From Chromatiales bacterium (GTDB lineage Bacteria > Pseudomonadota > Gammaproteobacteria > Steroidobacterales > GCA-2729495), in contig CP070671.1 in assembly GCA_020351875.1 (NCBI GenBank), positions 135,010 to 199,009 on the forward strand: a stretch of DNA of 64,000 nt. Reading direction: 5' to 3'. Each line of letters begins with the position of its first letter. Position 1 is the stretch's first letter. The translations under genes were made by a program, and so were the position numbers. The notes under the pieces were generated by a model. That model was not told the DNA's origin. It was given only the letters and a program-made list of their open reading frames with translations, and ran no database searches. Below, in pieces: positions 25,834-34,093 of this stretch.

Positions 25834-26796
25834 ATGTTCCAGTTCAGTGATGGCGTCAAGAAGTGGGCGATCCTGTTGCCCACCTATCCGCTGCCGGCGA
25901 GTCTGCGCGTGAAGCTGCGACGGCGCTACCTGTCTGGGCTGGAAATGGCCAAGGCCGAGCGGGCGCGTATGCTGATCATCGGCCACCCGAAGAGCGGCAA
26001 CACATGGCTCAAGGTCATGCTGTCGCGCCTGTACCAGGTGCGTCACGGGTTGGCGGCCAACCGGCTGATCAACACCGACGAGCTGGCGCGCAAGCACCCC
26101 GACATACCACGGCTGGCCGCTAGCAATGGCTACTACAGCTACGAGGGCGTGATCGGGGCTGCATTGGCGCCGGACGCGCCGGACAATGCATTGCGACACA
26201 AGCCGGTGCTGTTCATTGCCCGCAATCCCCTCGACATCGCCGTGTCCTGGTACTTCCAGTTCACGCGCCGGCAGTCGGCGGCGAAGCAGGAGCTGATCAA
26301 TCACTTCATCGACCACCCGATCGACCGGCACACCGTGGAAATGTGGGAGTTCGTGCGTCACAGTGACATCGGGCTGTTGTGCCTGATCGACTTTCTGAAT
26401 ATGTGGGAGCGCAACGTGAATGCGCTTGATCGGGGTGCAACGATTCGTTACGAAGACCTGCGTGCCAATCCGGCCGACGTACTGAAGCAGGTGGTGACCC
26501 TGATGGGCGATAGCTTCAGCGACGCCGAAATCCAGGAAGCCGTGGACTTCGGGTCTTTCGACAACCTCCGGCAACTGGAAAGCAAAGGCTTCTTCAGACA
26601 GGGCGGCATGAAGCTGCGCGACAAGAACGACCCGAACACCTTCAAGGTCCGGCGTGGCAAGGTGGGCGGCTACCGTGACTATTTCACGCCCGAGCAGGCA
26701 GCGGAGCTGGAAGCGCTGGTGCGCGAGCGTTTGTCGCCGACCCTGGGTTACACGCCGGCGGCTGCCGATCCGGAGCCGGTCTCGGCCCACGCCTGA
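25834..26796 (+). CDS. Sulfotransferase family protein (copy 1)
   Basis: A 320-residue PAPS-type sulfotransferase. The 5'-phosphosulfate loop PKSGNTW is at residues 52-58, the 3'-phosphate region ARNPLDIAVSWYF lies near 130, and the C-terminal FKVRRGKVGGYRDYF matches the conserved R-K-G-x2-G motif. It should transfer sulfate from PAPS to a hydroxyl. Copies 2 and 3 have a histidine in an FFTH segment where the catalytic base normally lies; here the matching region reads ASNGYYSYEG without histidine. ATG 25834 has GGAG nine bases upstream. It is followed after one base by ELM1 copy C, so the two are likely co-translated. Confidence 0.82.
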   Translation: MFQFSDGVKKWAILLPTYPLPASLRVKLRRRYLSGLEMAKAERARMLIIGHPKSGNTWLKVMLSRLYQVRHGLAANRLINTDELARKHPDIPRLAASNGYYSYEGVIGAALAPDAPDNALRHKPVLFIARNPLDIAVSWYFQFTRRQSAAKQELINHFIDHPIDRHTVEMWEFVRHSDIGLLCLIDFLNMWERNVNALDRGATIRYEDLRANPADVLKQVVTLMGDSFSDAEIQEAVDFGSFDNLRQLESKGFFRQGGMKLRDKNDPNTFKVRRGKVGGYRDYFTPEQAAELEALVRERLSPTLGYTPAAADPEPVSAHA

Positions 26797-26797
26797 A

Positions 26798-27928
26798 GTG
26801 CCTGACGAAGGCCCTCTCAGTCCGGCGGCGAGCACCGCGTCGCGCATCTGGCTGATTGTCGGCGATCGGCTCGGCGACAACGCGCAGGCCGAGAACCTGA
26901 TGGCGGGTCTCGGCCTGCCCTTCGAGCGACGCTACGTTCGGGTGGTCGACCCCTGGGTCAAGGGCAAACCGAAAGTCATCCCATCACTGCACCACCTGGA
27001 CCTGGACACGAGCGACGAACTGGCGCCACCCTGGCCGGACATCGTGGTGACCGTCGGCCGGCGCCTGTCCATGGTGGCCCAGTGGGTCCGCGAACAATCG
27101 GGTGGCAAGACGCGCATCATCCTGGTCGGCAAACCTTCCGGTCCGACCAACCCCTATTCCCTGATCATTACGAGCTCCGAGGTGCAGATGCCGCCGGCGG
27201 GCAACGTGCACCGCATCTCGCTGCCGCTGCTCCGGGTCGACGAAGCGCGCGTGCAACAGGCCGCGGAAGAATGGCGCGAACGCATGGCCGGTTTCCCGCG
27301 CCCCCTGGTCGGGGTGCTGATCGGCGGTCCGACGAACCCCTTCGTCTTCAACCGGGGGGTCACCCGGCGGCTCTTGGAGATCGCCCGGCAGGTCGTGGCG
27401 CGGGGCGGCACGCCGTACTTCACGACCAGCCCCAGGACGCCGCCCGAAGCGACAGCCGCGCTGAAGCGAGACCTGCCGGCCGGCGCGCAGTTTTTCGAGT
27501 GGCGGCGGGCCGCGCCCGACAATCCCTATCACGCGTTGCTGGGACTGGCCGACGAGTTTGTCGTGACCGGTGAGAGTATTTCGATGCTGGTGGAGGTGGC
27601 GAAGCTCGGCCGGCCGCTGGCCATATTCCCGCTGCCCTTCGGGCTCTGGGGTAAGGTGGACCAGTACCGACGCCGGGCCGCGCGGTGGCTCTATGCGCCG
27701 CCTGAAGGCAACGGGATGGACTCCGTGCGCAGCGCGTTGCGTGTCGTGGGACAGGCCCTGCACCTGTTGCCCCGGACACGGGATTTCACGGCGGTGCACA
27801 GGCTGCTGATAGACCGGGGCCTGGCGGTGCCGGCCGGCGGCGCGATCCCGCCGCCCCGCGGCGAAGTGCCCAACGACATGCCCGGCGTCGTCAGCCGGGT
27901 GCGCGAACTGCTCGACCAGGAAGCCTGA
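26798..27928 (+). CDS. ELM1 family protein (copy C)
   Basis: A 376-residue ELM1/DUF1022 protein, the most divergent of the three here. Landmarks are IWLIVGDRLGDNAQAENL, PPWPDIVVTVGRRLSMVAQW, VGVLIGGPTNPF and VVTGESISMLVEVAKLGRP, where copies A and B read GDS and ATGKP. The start is a GTG at 26798, one base after the sulfotransferase stop; no ribosome site is visible, suggesting re-initiation. Function is unknown. Pairing with a sulfotransferase suggests the ELM1 proteins take part in assembling or handling the modified lipid. Confidence 0.75.
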   Translation: MPDEGPLSPAASTASRIWLIVGDRLGDNAQAENLMAGLGLPFERRYVRVVDPWVKGKPKVIPSLHHLDLDTSDELAPPWPDIVVTVGRRLSMVAQWVREQSGGKTRIILVGKPSGPTNPYSLIITSSEVQMPPAGNVHRISLPLLRVDEARVQQAAEEWRERMAGFPRPLVGVLIGGPTNPFVFNRGVTRRLLEIARQVVARGGTPYFTTSPRTPPEATAALKRDLPAGAQFFEWRRAAPDNPYHALLGLADEFVVTGESISMLVEVAKLGRPLAIFPLPFGLWGKVDQYRRRAARWLYAPPEGNGMDSVRSALRVVGQALHLLPRTRDFTAVHRLLIDRGLAVPAGGAIPPPRGEVPNDMPGVVSRVRELLDQEA

Positions 27929-27932
27929 CAGG

Positions 27933-28565
27933 TCAGTTGCCCAGCGCGCGCAGGGCCTTCTTCATGGTGCGTGTGCCCAAACGGTCAATCTGCTGCTTCC
28001 ACTGGGCGAGGCGGGTAGCACGCAGGTAATTCATCTGCACCATCCGCCGTTCGCCGACGAAGCGTTCGTGACCGTGCCAGGAGATGTCGGTGCGCCGGAA
28101 AGCGAGCAGCGTGCCGCCAATGGGCGGCACTTCGGCGGCGAAATCCTGCAGGTCCGTGGCAGAGCGCAGCATGCGCAGCTGGCCCGCGCTCTCTTTCCAG
28201 TCTTCGTTGAAGTAGACGAGCACGGTGATCACCTTGCTCGGGTGATCGGTGTGGATGTTGCCGTCGCTCTGTTCACAGAACTTGCGCACTGTCGTCGTGA
28301 CGGGGCACTCACCCAGCTCCACGTCGAACTTGCGGCCCAGGTGCTCGGCCACGTCCGGGCCCTGCAGTTCGGCCAGGAAGGTCTGGAAGGCCGCGCCGTA
28401 CTCCACATCGTCCAGGTTCAGGTTGCCCGCGCGCTGGATATCGGGATAGTCCCGGTTGACGGTCTGCAGCGCCGCCGGGCTGATGCAACCGGGTACGACG
28501 AGGAAATCGAAAGGATCGGTCTGGAGCGGGGCGTCGTCGATGGCCTGTAGATCGATGATTGGCAT
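27933..28565 (-). CDS. 2OG-Fe(II) oxygenase superfamily protein (copy B)
   Basis: A 210-residue dioxygenase. NIHTDHPSK (about residues 111-119) gives the HxD iron pair and WHGHERFVGERR (about 166-177) the distal histidine and 2-oxoglutarate arginine. It is not a close copy of the oxygenase at 21250. ATG 28565 has an AAGGA-like site upstream and gives a normal N-terminus; an earlier in-frame ATG at 28706 would run into the divergent sulfotransferase. It ends four bases from the convergent ELM1 copy C. A lipid or sugar hydroxylase role is inferred from the setting. Confidence 0.75.
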   Translation of the reverse strand: MPIIDLQAIDDAPLQTDPFDFLVVPGCISPAALQTVNRDYPDIQRAGNLNLDDVEYGAAFQTFLAELQGPDVAEHLGRKFDVELGECPVTTTVRKFCEQSDGNIHTDHPSKVITVLVYFNEDWKESAGQLRMLRSATDLQDFAAEVPPIGGTLLAFRRTDISWHGHERFVGERRMVQMNYLRATRLAQWKQQIDRLGTRTMKKALRALGN

Positions 28566-28682
28566 GCAGTCCTTCCTCGGGCTCCTGGTCATCCGGAGCG
28601 CGGCTCGTGCCGGCGCAGGGACATTCCGCGAAACCGTTGTAATAGAATTGCATTTTACACCTGTTGGCCCGGGAATAATTCC

Positions 28683-29642
28683 GTGTGGAACGACATCGTG
28701 CGGCACGTGCTGGGCGGGCTGCTGTTCTTCTTACCCGCGTCGCGGCGCAAGTCCATCGATCGCTGGTGGCGCGGACGCGAGGAGCACCGCAAGCTGCATG
28801 CGGCCGACTGGCTCCTGGTGTCCTGGGGCAAAAGCGGGCGCACGTGGTTGCGGGTCATGCTGTCCCGGTTTTATGAAACGCATTTCAAGCTGCCTCGCCA
28901 CACCATGCTGGGCTTCGACAACCTGCACCGCCAGAACCCGGGTATCCCACGGGTATTCTTCACGCACGGCAACTACCTGCGCGATTACACCGGCCACGGG
29001 TACGACACCAAGGTCGATTTTCACGGCAAAAAGATCGTCTTCCTTGTGCGCGACCCACGCGACGTGGCCGTGTCGCAGTATTTCCAGTGGAAATTCCGCA
29101 TGCGGCCCCACAAGAAGTTTCTGAACGATTACCCACCGCACGGTACCGATTTGTCGATTTTCGACTTCATGATGACGGAAGCGTGCGGGCTCCCGCGGGT
29201 CATCAGTTACTTCAACGGCTGGATCCGGGGGATACCAGACGTGGGTGATGTTCTAACGGTGCGCTACGAAGACATGCGCCAGGACCCGGGTACCGCGCTC
29301 GCACGCATCCTCGAATTCACGGGCACGCCGGCGAGCGACAGCGAGATCGCCGACGCGGTTGACTTTGCCGCCTACGAGAACCTGAAGAAGCGGGAGGCCA
29401 GCACGTCGTCGTCATCCTGGTGGCGTGCGCAGGTGCGCCTGGTGCCGGGTGACAGCAGCAATCCCGATTCGTTCAAGGTCAGGCGCGCGAAGGTGGGGGG
29501 GTATCGGGACTACTTCAGTGATGAAGAGCTGGTGGCCATCGACGAGATGCTGGAGCGGGACCTGCTGTCGGGCCTGGGTTACAAGGTCTCCGAGCAGACG
29601 GCGCAGGGCGCTGCGCCGGTGACGGTGTCCGGGCATCGCTGA
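28683..29642 (+). CDS. Sulfotransferase family protein (copy 2)
   Basis: A 319-residue PAPS-dependent sulfotransferase. GKSGRTW at residues 49-55 is the 5'-phosphosulfate loop, VFFTHGNYLRDYTG (about 95-108) carries the presumed catalytic histidine, LVRDPRDVAVSQYFQW is the 3'-phosphate site and FKVRRAKVGGYRDYF the C-terminal motif. All expected active-site elements are present. The GTG start at 28683 is 117 bases from the divergent dioxygenase start. It is closest to copy 3 at 30708-31673; both have the LRRAD/LHAADW lead-in before the loop. Substrate is unknown; a lipid head-group hydroxyl is likely. Confidence 0.85.
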   Translation: MWNDIVRHVLGGLLFFLPASRRKSIDRWWRGREEHRKLHAADWLLVSWGKSGRTWLRVMLSRFYETHFKLPRHTMLGFDNLHRQNPGIPRVFFTHGNYLRDYTGHGYDTKVDFHGKKIVFLVRDPRDVAVSQYFQWKFRMRPHKKFLNDYPPHGTDLSIFDFMMTEACGLPRVISYFNGWIRGIPDVGDVLTVRYEDMRQDPGTALARILEFTGTPASDSEIADAVDFAAYENLKKREASTSSSSWWRAQVRLVPGDSSNPDSFKVRRAKVGGYRDYFSDEELVAIDEMLERDLLSGLGYKVSEQTAQGAAPVTVSGHR

Positions 29643-29776
29643 GGCGTCGGTGGCGGGGCCGCACAGGGCAAGCTTTCCCCGCGCTCCGGTTTTGTAGTCG
29701 CTCGGTGAAAGATGTCCCTGCCCGGCCCTGTCGAGGCGGGTATTCGTTCCCTGCAGCGATTGATGGTGGTGGGTGG

Positions 29777-30688
29777 TCAGGCTGCCAGGCGTGGGACGCG
29801 GTCCAGCAGGTCCAGTGCGTCGTGGCGGATGTGGTTGCGGGCCATCTCGTCCTGTAGCGTGGCTTCGGTGAGCAGGCCTTGGTCGACGCACTCGCGCAGC
29901 AGGCCGAAGAAGAAGCGTTCCTGGTTCGGGTCCGGGTGCTGCTTGTAGCGGCCGGTGAAGCGGTAGTCGCCGAACAGCGCGCGGCGGGCGCGGCGGATCC
30001 AGTGGCGTGGTGGGAACAGCCGGAACGTGTCGGCCGGGCGGAAGTCAACCGGCAGGCCGGTCTTCCAGGGTTGGGTCTTGCGCTTGGTGTTGTGGAGCAG
30101 GCGCGTGTCCTGGTCCAGGTGGTCGAAGTCGTTCCAGTGGTCCTCGAACAGGCCGATCGCGTCGCGATCTTCAAGTTTGAGGCAGACCCAGTCCATGTAG
30201 TCGCGTTTGAACTCGAACATCTCGCCGAATTGTTCGCGCACCCGCCAGTGCGTCAGCTTTGCGCAGTCCAGCAGCATGACACTCGATGCGAGGCAGCCGC
30301 GCTTGCCCTTGTTGCCGGACTTCGGACGGCACATCAGTGCATGGCCTGCCATGTCCCGCGTGAGCAGGTCCCACACATCGCCGACGGCGAATACGTCCGG
30401 GTCAATGACCACGGCTCTGCCCTGGTAGCCCATCAGCTCCGGCGGCATGAAGCGCAACGGGGTAAATGACTGCAGGTCGTCGTTGACCCAGGGCCGCTTG
30501 TCGCCGTCACGAAGATAGAGCTGGCCCTCGCGTTCCGCCAGGAACGGGTGGTCCTTCGTATGAATTACCCGGACATCGAACTGGTCCGCGTGCCGGCTGT
30601 TGCGGCGCAGTGAGTATTCCGACACTACCGCGCCAAGCATCTGGCGGTGGTTCGTGTGGATGAATACGCAGGGTTTCGCTTCGCTCAA
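29777..30688 (-). CDS. Putative DxD glycosyltransferase, GT8-like (copy B)
   Basis: A 303-residue paralogue of the protein at 14359-15294. The blocks VFIHTNHRQMLGA, LQSFTPLRF, PELMGYQGRAVVIDPDVFAV and CLASSVMLLDC match almost residue for residue, and the DPD is the likely nucleotide-sugar metal site. It starts at ATG 30688, 19 bases after the stop of sulfotransferase copy 3, and probably forms an operon with it: one adds a sugar, the other a sulfate. The 134-base gap to the convergent sulfotransferase copy 2 holds no clear terminator. Confidence 0.7.
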   Translation of the reverse strand: MSEAKPCVFIHTNHRQMLGAVVSEYSLRRNSRHADQFDVRVIHTKDHPFLAEREGQLYLRDGDKRPWVNDDLQSFTPLRFMPPELMGYQGRAVVIDPDVFAVGDVWDLLTRDMAGHALMCRPKSGNKGKRGCLASSVMLLDCAKLTHWRVREQFGEMFEFKRDYMDWVCLKLEDRDAIGLFEDHWNDFDHLDQDTRLLHNTKRKTQPWKTGLPVDFRPADTFRLFPPRHWIRRARRALFGDYRFTGRYKQHPDPNQERFFFGLLRECVDQGLLTEATLQDEMARNHIRHDALDLLDRVPRLAA

Positions 30689-30707
30689 CGCTCTGTGCTC
30701 CGTTTGG

Positions 30708-31673
30708 TCAGCTGGCCCGGCCGGCCACCGCCCGGACTGCGTCCGTCGCGGCCCGCTGTTCGGGCTGTTTGCCGTAGCCGTAGATCGGTGACAACTCTTC
30801 AGTCAGCAGCCGGTCGACTGCCGCCAGTTGCTGGTCGTCGAAGTAGTCCCGATAGCCACCGACCTTTGCCCGCCGCACCTTGTAGGAATCTGGATTGTCC
30901 TTGTCGCGGGGTTTCAGGCGGCCGCCACCGATCCAGCCGGTCGCCTTCGTCTCCAGCTTTTTCATATTCTCGATCGAGCCATAGTCGACGGCATCGCGCA
31001 CTTCCTCATCCGTGCCCGGTGTGCCCATAAAGGCCAGGATGTCCCTGAGCTGCGATACGGGCTCCGCCCGCAGGTCTTCGTAGCGAACCATCAGGAAATC
31101 CTGCAGGTTTTCCATATCGTTGGCCCAGACGTTCAGAAAGTCGACGATCCTCGGTATACCGGACTCCGGGCGCATGACGAAATCGAAGAGTTCGCATTCC
31201 GAACCATGGGGCGGAAACCGGTTCAGGGCCTTTTTCTCCCGCTTCATCCGATGCTGCCACTGGAAATACTGGGACACGGACACGTCAGCCGGGTTGCGCG
31301 CCAGCAGCAAGGTCTTGCAGCCGTAAAAATCGGCCTTGTTGTCGACGTTTCCGGTGTAGTCCTTGATGAAATTATCGTGGGTGAAGAACATCTTCGGGAT
31401 CGCGGGGTGCCGACGATGAAAATTGTCGAAGTTGATCAGTCTCGGCCGCTCGAAGCCGTGCTTCACCTGGTAAAAGCGCGAGATCATGACTCGCAGCCAC
31501 GTCCGGCCGCTATTCCCGTACGATGCCACCGCGCAGTCGGCCCTGCGCAGTTTTCGGTACTGTTCCCAGCCTCGATGGCGCCGCTCGATCTGCAACCGCT
31601 TCTCTTCCGGCAGGAAAAACACCGACTTCTTGACGACGAAGCGGTTAAATTTCTTGATGGGGGTGTGGAGCAT
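30708..31673 (-). CDS. Sulfotransferase family protein (copy 3)
   Basis: A 321-residue PAPS-type sulfotransferase with GNSGRTW at residues 53-59, MFFTHDNFIKDYTG with the presumed catalytic histidine, LARNPADVSVSQYFQW and the C-terminal YKVRRAKVGGYRDYF. The order and spacing match copy 2 closely. It heads a two-gene minus-strand operon with glycosyltransferase copy B. Nothing suggests export, so it would use cytoplasmic PAPS before the lipid is flipped. The genes for PAPS synthesis are not in the window. Confidence 0.85.
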   Translation of the reverse strand: MLHTPIKKFNRFVVKKSVFFLPEEKRLQIERRHRGWEQYRKLRRADCAVASYGNSGRTWLRVMISRFYQVKHGFERPRLINFDNFHRRHPAIPKMFFTHDNFIKDYTGNVDNKADFYGCKTLLLARNPADVSVSQYFQWQHRMKREKKALNRFPPHGSECELFDFVMRPESGIPRIVDFLNVWANDMENLQDFLMVRYEDLRAEPVSQLRDILAFMGTPGTDEEVRDAVDYGSIENMKKLETKATGWIGGGRLKPRDKDNPDSYKVRRAKVGGYRDYFDDQQLAAVDRLLTEELSPIYGYGKQPEQRAATDAVRAVAGRAS

Positions 31674-31832
31674 GTTCGAAAACTGGTTGGCCCGCCCGCT
31701 GGTGTTCAGGCGCGCGAGAATCCGGACCAGTTGCGCGGGTGCCGGTGCAGGCGGTCATTGCCGGACCATTGTCTCACAAGACCGGGCCTGCGACTGCTCC
31801 CGGGCCCGGCCCTCGGCATGCGCCCGCGCGGG

Positions 31833-32165
31833 CTATTCCTCCAGGAACTCGATCAGGTCACCAATTTCGTTAGCGGGCAGGCGGCTTGGAATCTGGCCGG
31901 CGGTCGGGTGGTTGCGAATGGCCGCCCCCAGTTCCTCGCGGCTCAGGGCCTTCAGCGTTTCCATCGACGGGCCCCGGCCGCCAGGGCCATGACACGCGCC
32001 ACAGTTCTTGTCGAACAGATCCTGCCCGGTTGTAGCGGCTTCGCTTGCCGACTCAGGCGCGGTGGCCTCCGCGGGTGGTTCCTGGGACGGGCCGCAGGCA
32101 CCCAGCAGCACAACGAGGCAGCCGGTGGCCCAGAGCGGCAGGTTGGGGCGGTTGCTATAGTTCAT
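31833..32165 (-). CDS. c-type cytochrome lipoprotein
   Basis: A 110-residue protein with a lipoprotein signal: hydrophobic ATGCLVVLLGAC with a lipobox cysteine near residue 24. An acidic, proline- and alanine-rich linker leads to one heme c site, CGACH at about residues 55-59. The methionine in the following helix (SMETL) may be the distal ligand. It is a small membrane-anchored periplasmic electron carrier. The gene is monocistronic-looking, downstream of the sulfotransferase and upstream of the AspT-type transporter on the same strand. Redox partner unknown. Confidence 0.85.
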   Translation of the reverse strand: MNYSNRPNLPLWATGCLVVLLGACGPSQEPPAEATAPESASEAATTGQDLFDKNCGACHGPGGRGPSMETLKALSREELGAAIRNHPTAGQIPSRLPANEIGDLIEFLEE

Positions 32166-32280
32166 GCGGTCACTCCGGCAAGGCCTTGCTGGGGGCCTTT
32201 GCGCACATTATAGATTCAGTGGCCCGTCGATTGGTCGGCTGGCCCTGCCGCTGCGCAATGCGCGCGGGTGCGCGCGGCCC

Positions 32281-33951
32281 TCACAGCGCGGCGATCAGGG
32301 TCCCGGCAAAGGTGAGGAGCACGTTCGCAATCGTGTAGGTGCCTGCATAGCCGAGCGACGGCACCGGGCTGCGCGCCGCGTCGTTCAGCACGTTCAGTGC
32401 CGGGGTGCTGGTCATCGCGCCCGTCACCGAGCCGAGCAGTAATGCGGTGTTCATTTTCAGCAGGTGCTTGCCGAACAGGTATGCGACGATCGCCGGTCCC
32501 AGCGTAATGGCCAGACCCATCAGCACGATCGTGAATCCCACCGATGACAGTGCGTCCAGGATGCCGCCGCCCGCGCTGAGCCCGACCTGGGCCATGAACA
32601 GCATCAGGCCCAGTTCGCGCAGCAGGTAGCGGGCGGCCCTGGGCACGCGCCCGAAGCTCGGGTTCAAGGAACTGGCCGAGCCAATCATGATGCCGGTGAT
32701 GAGCAGTCCGCCGGCCATTCCCAGGCCGATGGACATCCCCGCGATCTTGATGGTGAGCAGGCCGATCAGAACACCCGCGGCAATACCGAAGGAGAAGGCC
32801 ACCAGGTCGGTTTCCTCGATTTCTTCATCGATGTGGCCCAATAGCTTTGCCACCTCTTCGACCCGCGAGCGCTCGCCTGTCACGCTCAGGCGATCACCCC
32901 GGTTCAGTACCAGGCCGTCCCGCACCGGCAGTTCGATCCCGGAGCGCATCACGCCGGTGACGAAGCAGCCGTGCTTGACGATGTTCTCCTGTGCACTGAG
33001 CGCGCTACCGACCGCATTCTTGTTCAGCACGATGATGTCCCAGGTGCCAACTTCATAGTCCAGCAGGGCAGACTCCAGAACCTCCGCCCCTAGCCGCTCC
33101 TGGATATCCCGATGGACCTCGACACTGGCGAACACCGAGATCACGTCGCCCGGCTTGAGTTCGAGGTCGGGGGTGGCCTCGAGGAATTCGTTGCCGCGCT
33201 TGATCTTCAAGGGTACGACGGCAAGCTGGAGTTCAGCCCGGCGCTGCCCGAGGGTCTTGCCTTCATCTACCTTGTCGATCTGGTAGGCGCGAATCACCGG
33301 GGTCCCGCCCGCCTGCTTGCCGCGGGTGCGCTTGACGGTCAGCCCGCGTTCGCGTTCCAGCTCGGCCGCGTCCTTGGCTAGCTCGATACCCGTCAGTTTC
33401 GGGATGTAGCGAACAAAGGCAATAGTGCCGAGCGTGCCGCCCAGGTAGGTGATGGCGTAGCCGATACTGACGTTCTGCATGGCCTGTGCAGCGGTCAGAT
33501 CGCCGAGGTTCCCCATGCCGGCTCTGAACGCATCCCGTGCGCCGGCCAGCGATGGTGTGCTGGTCAACGCGCCGGCAAACAGACCCGCGTCATAACCCGG
33601 CGCAAGCTCCGTGAGCTGGCTGAACAGCAAGATCAGGCCGACACCGGTGCCGGCCACCACGAAGGCCAGCATGAGGTACCTGGGGCCATCCTCCCGGAAG
33701 GCGCTCATGAAGCTGGGGCCGGCCTGCAGGCCAACCGAAAAGATGAACAACGCGAAACCGAAGGTACCGACCATCGGGGCGATCGTCAGGCCCCAGTTGC
33801 CGAATACGAGGCCGATCACCAGCACGCCGACGGTGGGGCCCAGTGCGTTGCCGAAGATGCGGATGTTCCCGACCAGGTAACCGATGCCCAGCACCGAAAA
33901 TATCAGCAGCAGCGGACTGTCTTTCAGCAGTTCCAGGACGTCGATTTCCAC
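32281..33951 (-). CDS. AspT/YidE family transporter with two TrkA-C domains
   Basis: A 556-residue inner-membrane transporter of the aspartate:alanine exchanger family. Two five- to six-helix membrane halves, each containing an STP turn (LTSTPSLAGA near residue 130 and MTSTPALNVL near 515), flank a cytoplasmic region of two TrkA-C (RCK-C) domains at about residues 215-385. The TrkA-C domains usually bind a regulatory ligand. Substrate is unknown: AspT exchanges aspartate and alanine, while YidE and YbjL relatives are uncharacterised. ATG 33951; no partner gene. Confidence 0.85.
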   Translation of the reverse strand: MEIDVLELLKDSPLLLIFSVLGIGYLVGNIRIFGNALGPTVGVLVIGLVFGNWGLTIAPMVGTFGFALFIFSVGLQAGPSFMSAFREDGPRYLMLAFVVAGTGVGLILLFSQLTELAPGYDAGLFAGALTSTPSLAGARDAFRAGMGNLGDLTAAQAMQNVSIGYAITYLGGTLGTIAFVRYIPKLTGIELAKDAAELERERGLTVKRTRGKQAGGTPVIRAYQIDKVDEGKTLGQRRAELQLAVVPLKIKRGNEFLEATPDLELKPGDVISVFASVEVHRDIQERLGAEVLESALLDYEVGTWDIIVLNKNAVGSALSAQENIVKHGCFVTGVMRSGIELPVRDGLVLNRGDRLSVTGERSRVEEVAKLLGHIDEEIEETDLVAFSFGIAAGVLIGLLTIKIAGMSIGLGMAGGLLITGIMIGSASSLNPSFGRVPRAARYLLRELGLMLFMAQVGLSAGGGILDALSSVGFTIVLMGLAITLGPAIVAYLFGKHLLKMNTALLLGSVTGAMTSTPALNVLNDAARSPVPSLGYAGTYTIANVLLTFAGTLIAAL

Positions 33952-34093
33952 TGCGCGGGTTCCTCTTTGTGGCCGGATGGTCGCGATCAGGATCCGTAGA
34001 GTAGTCGCTGTCAGGCACCGGGCTCAACAGGCCTGCACTTTGTGCTATTCCTAGCATCTTCCTCACGCGCCTCAGTCCACTTGGAGTCCCTGC

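Noticed and set aside
28640-28682. TTGCAT and AATAAT in the gap between dioxygenase B and sulfotransferase 2
   Set aside because: The spacer is about 20 bases and neither box is close to consensus; only an A+T-rich patch can be claimed.
29643-29776. Terminator between convergent sulfotransferase 2 and glycosyltransferase B
   Set aside because: No stem followed by a T-run could be found on either strand.
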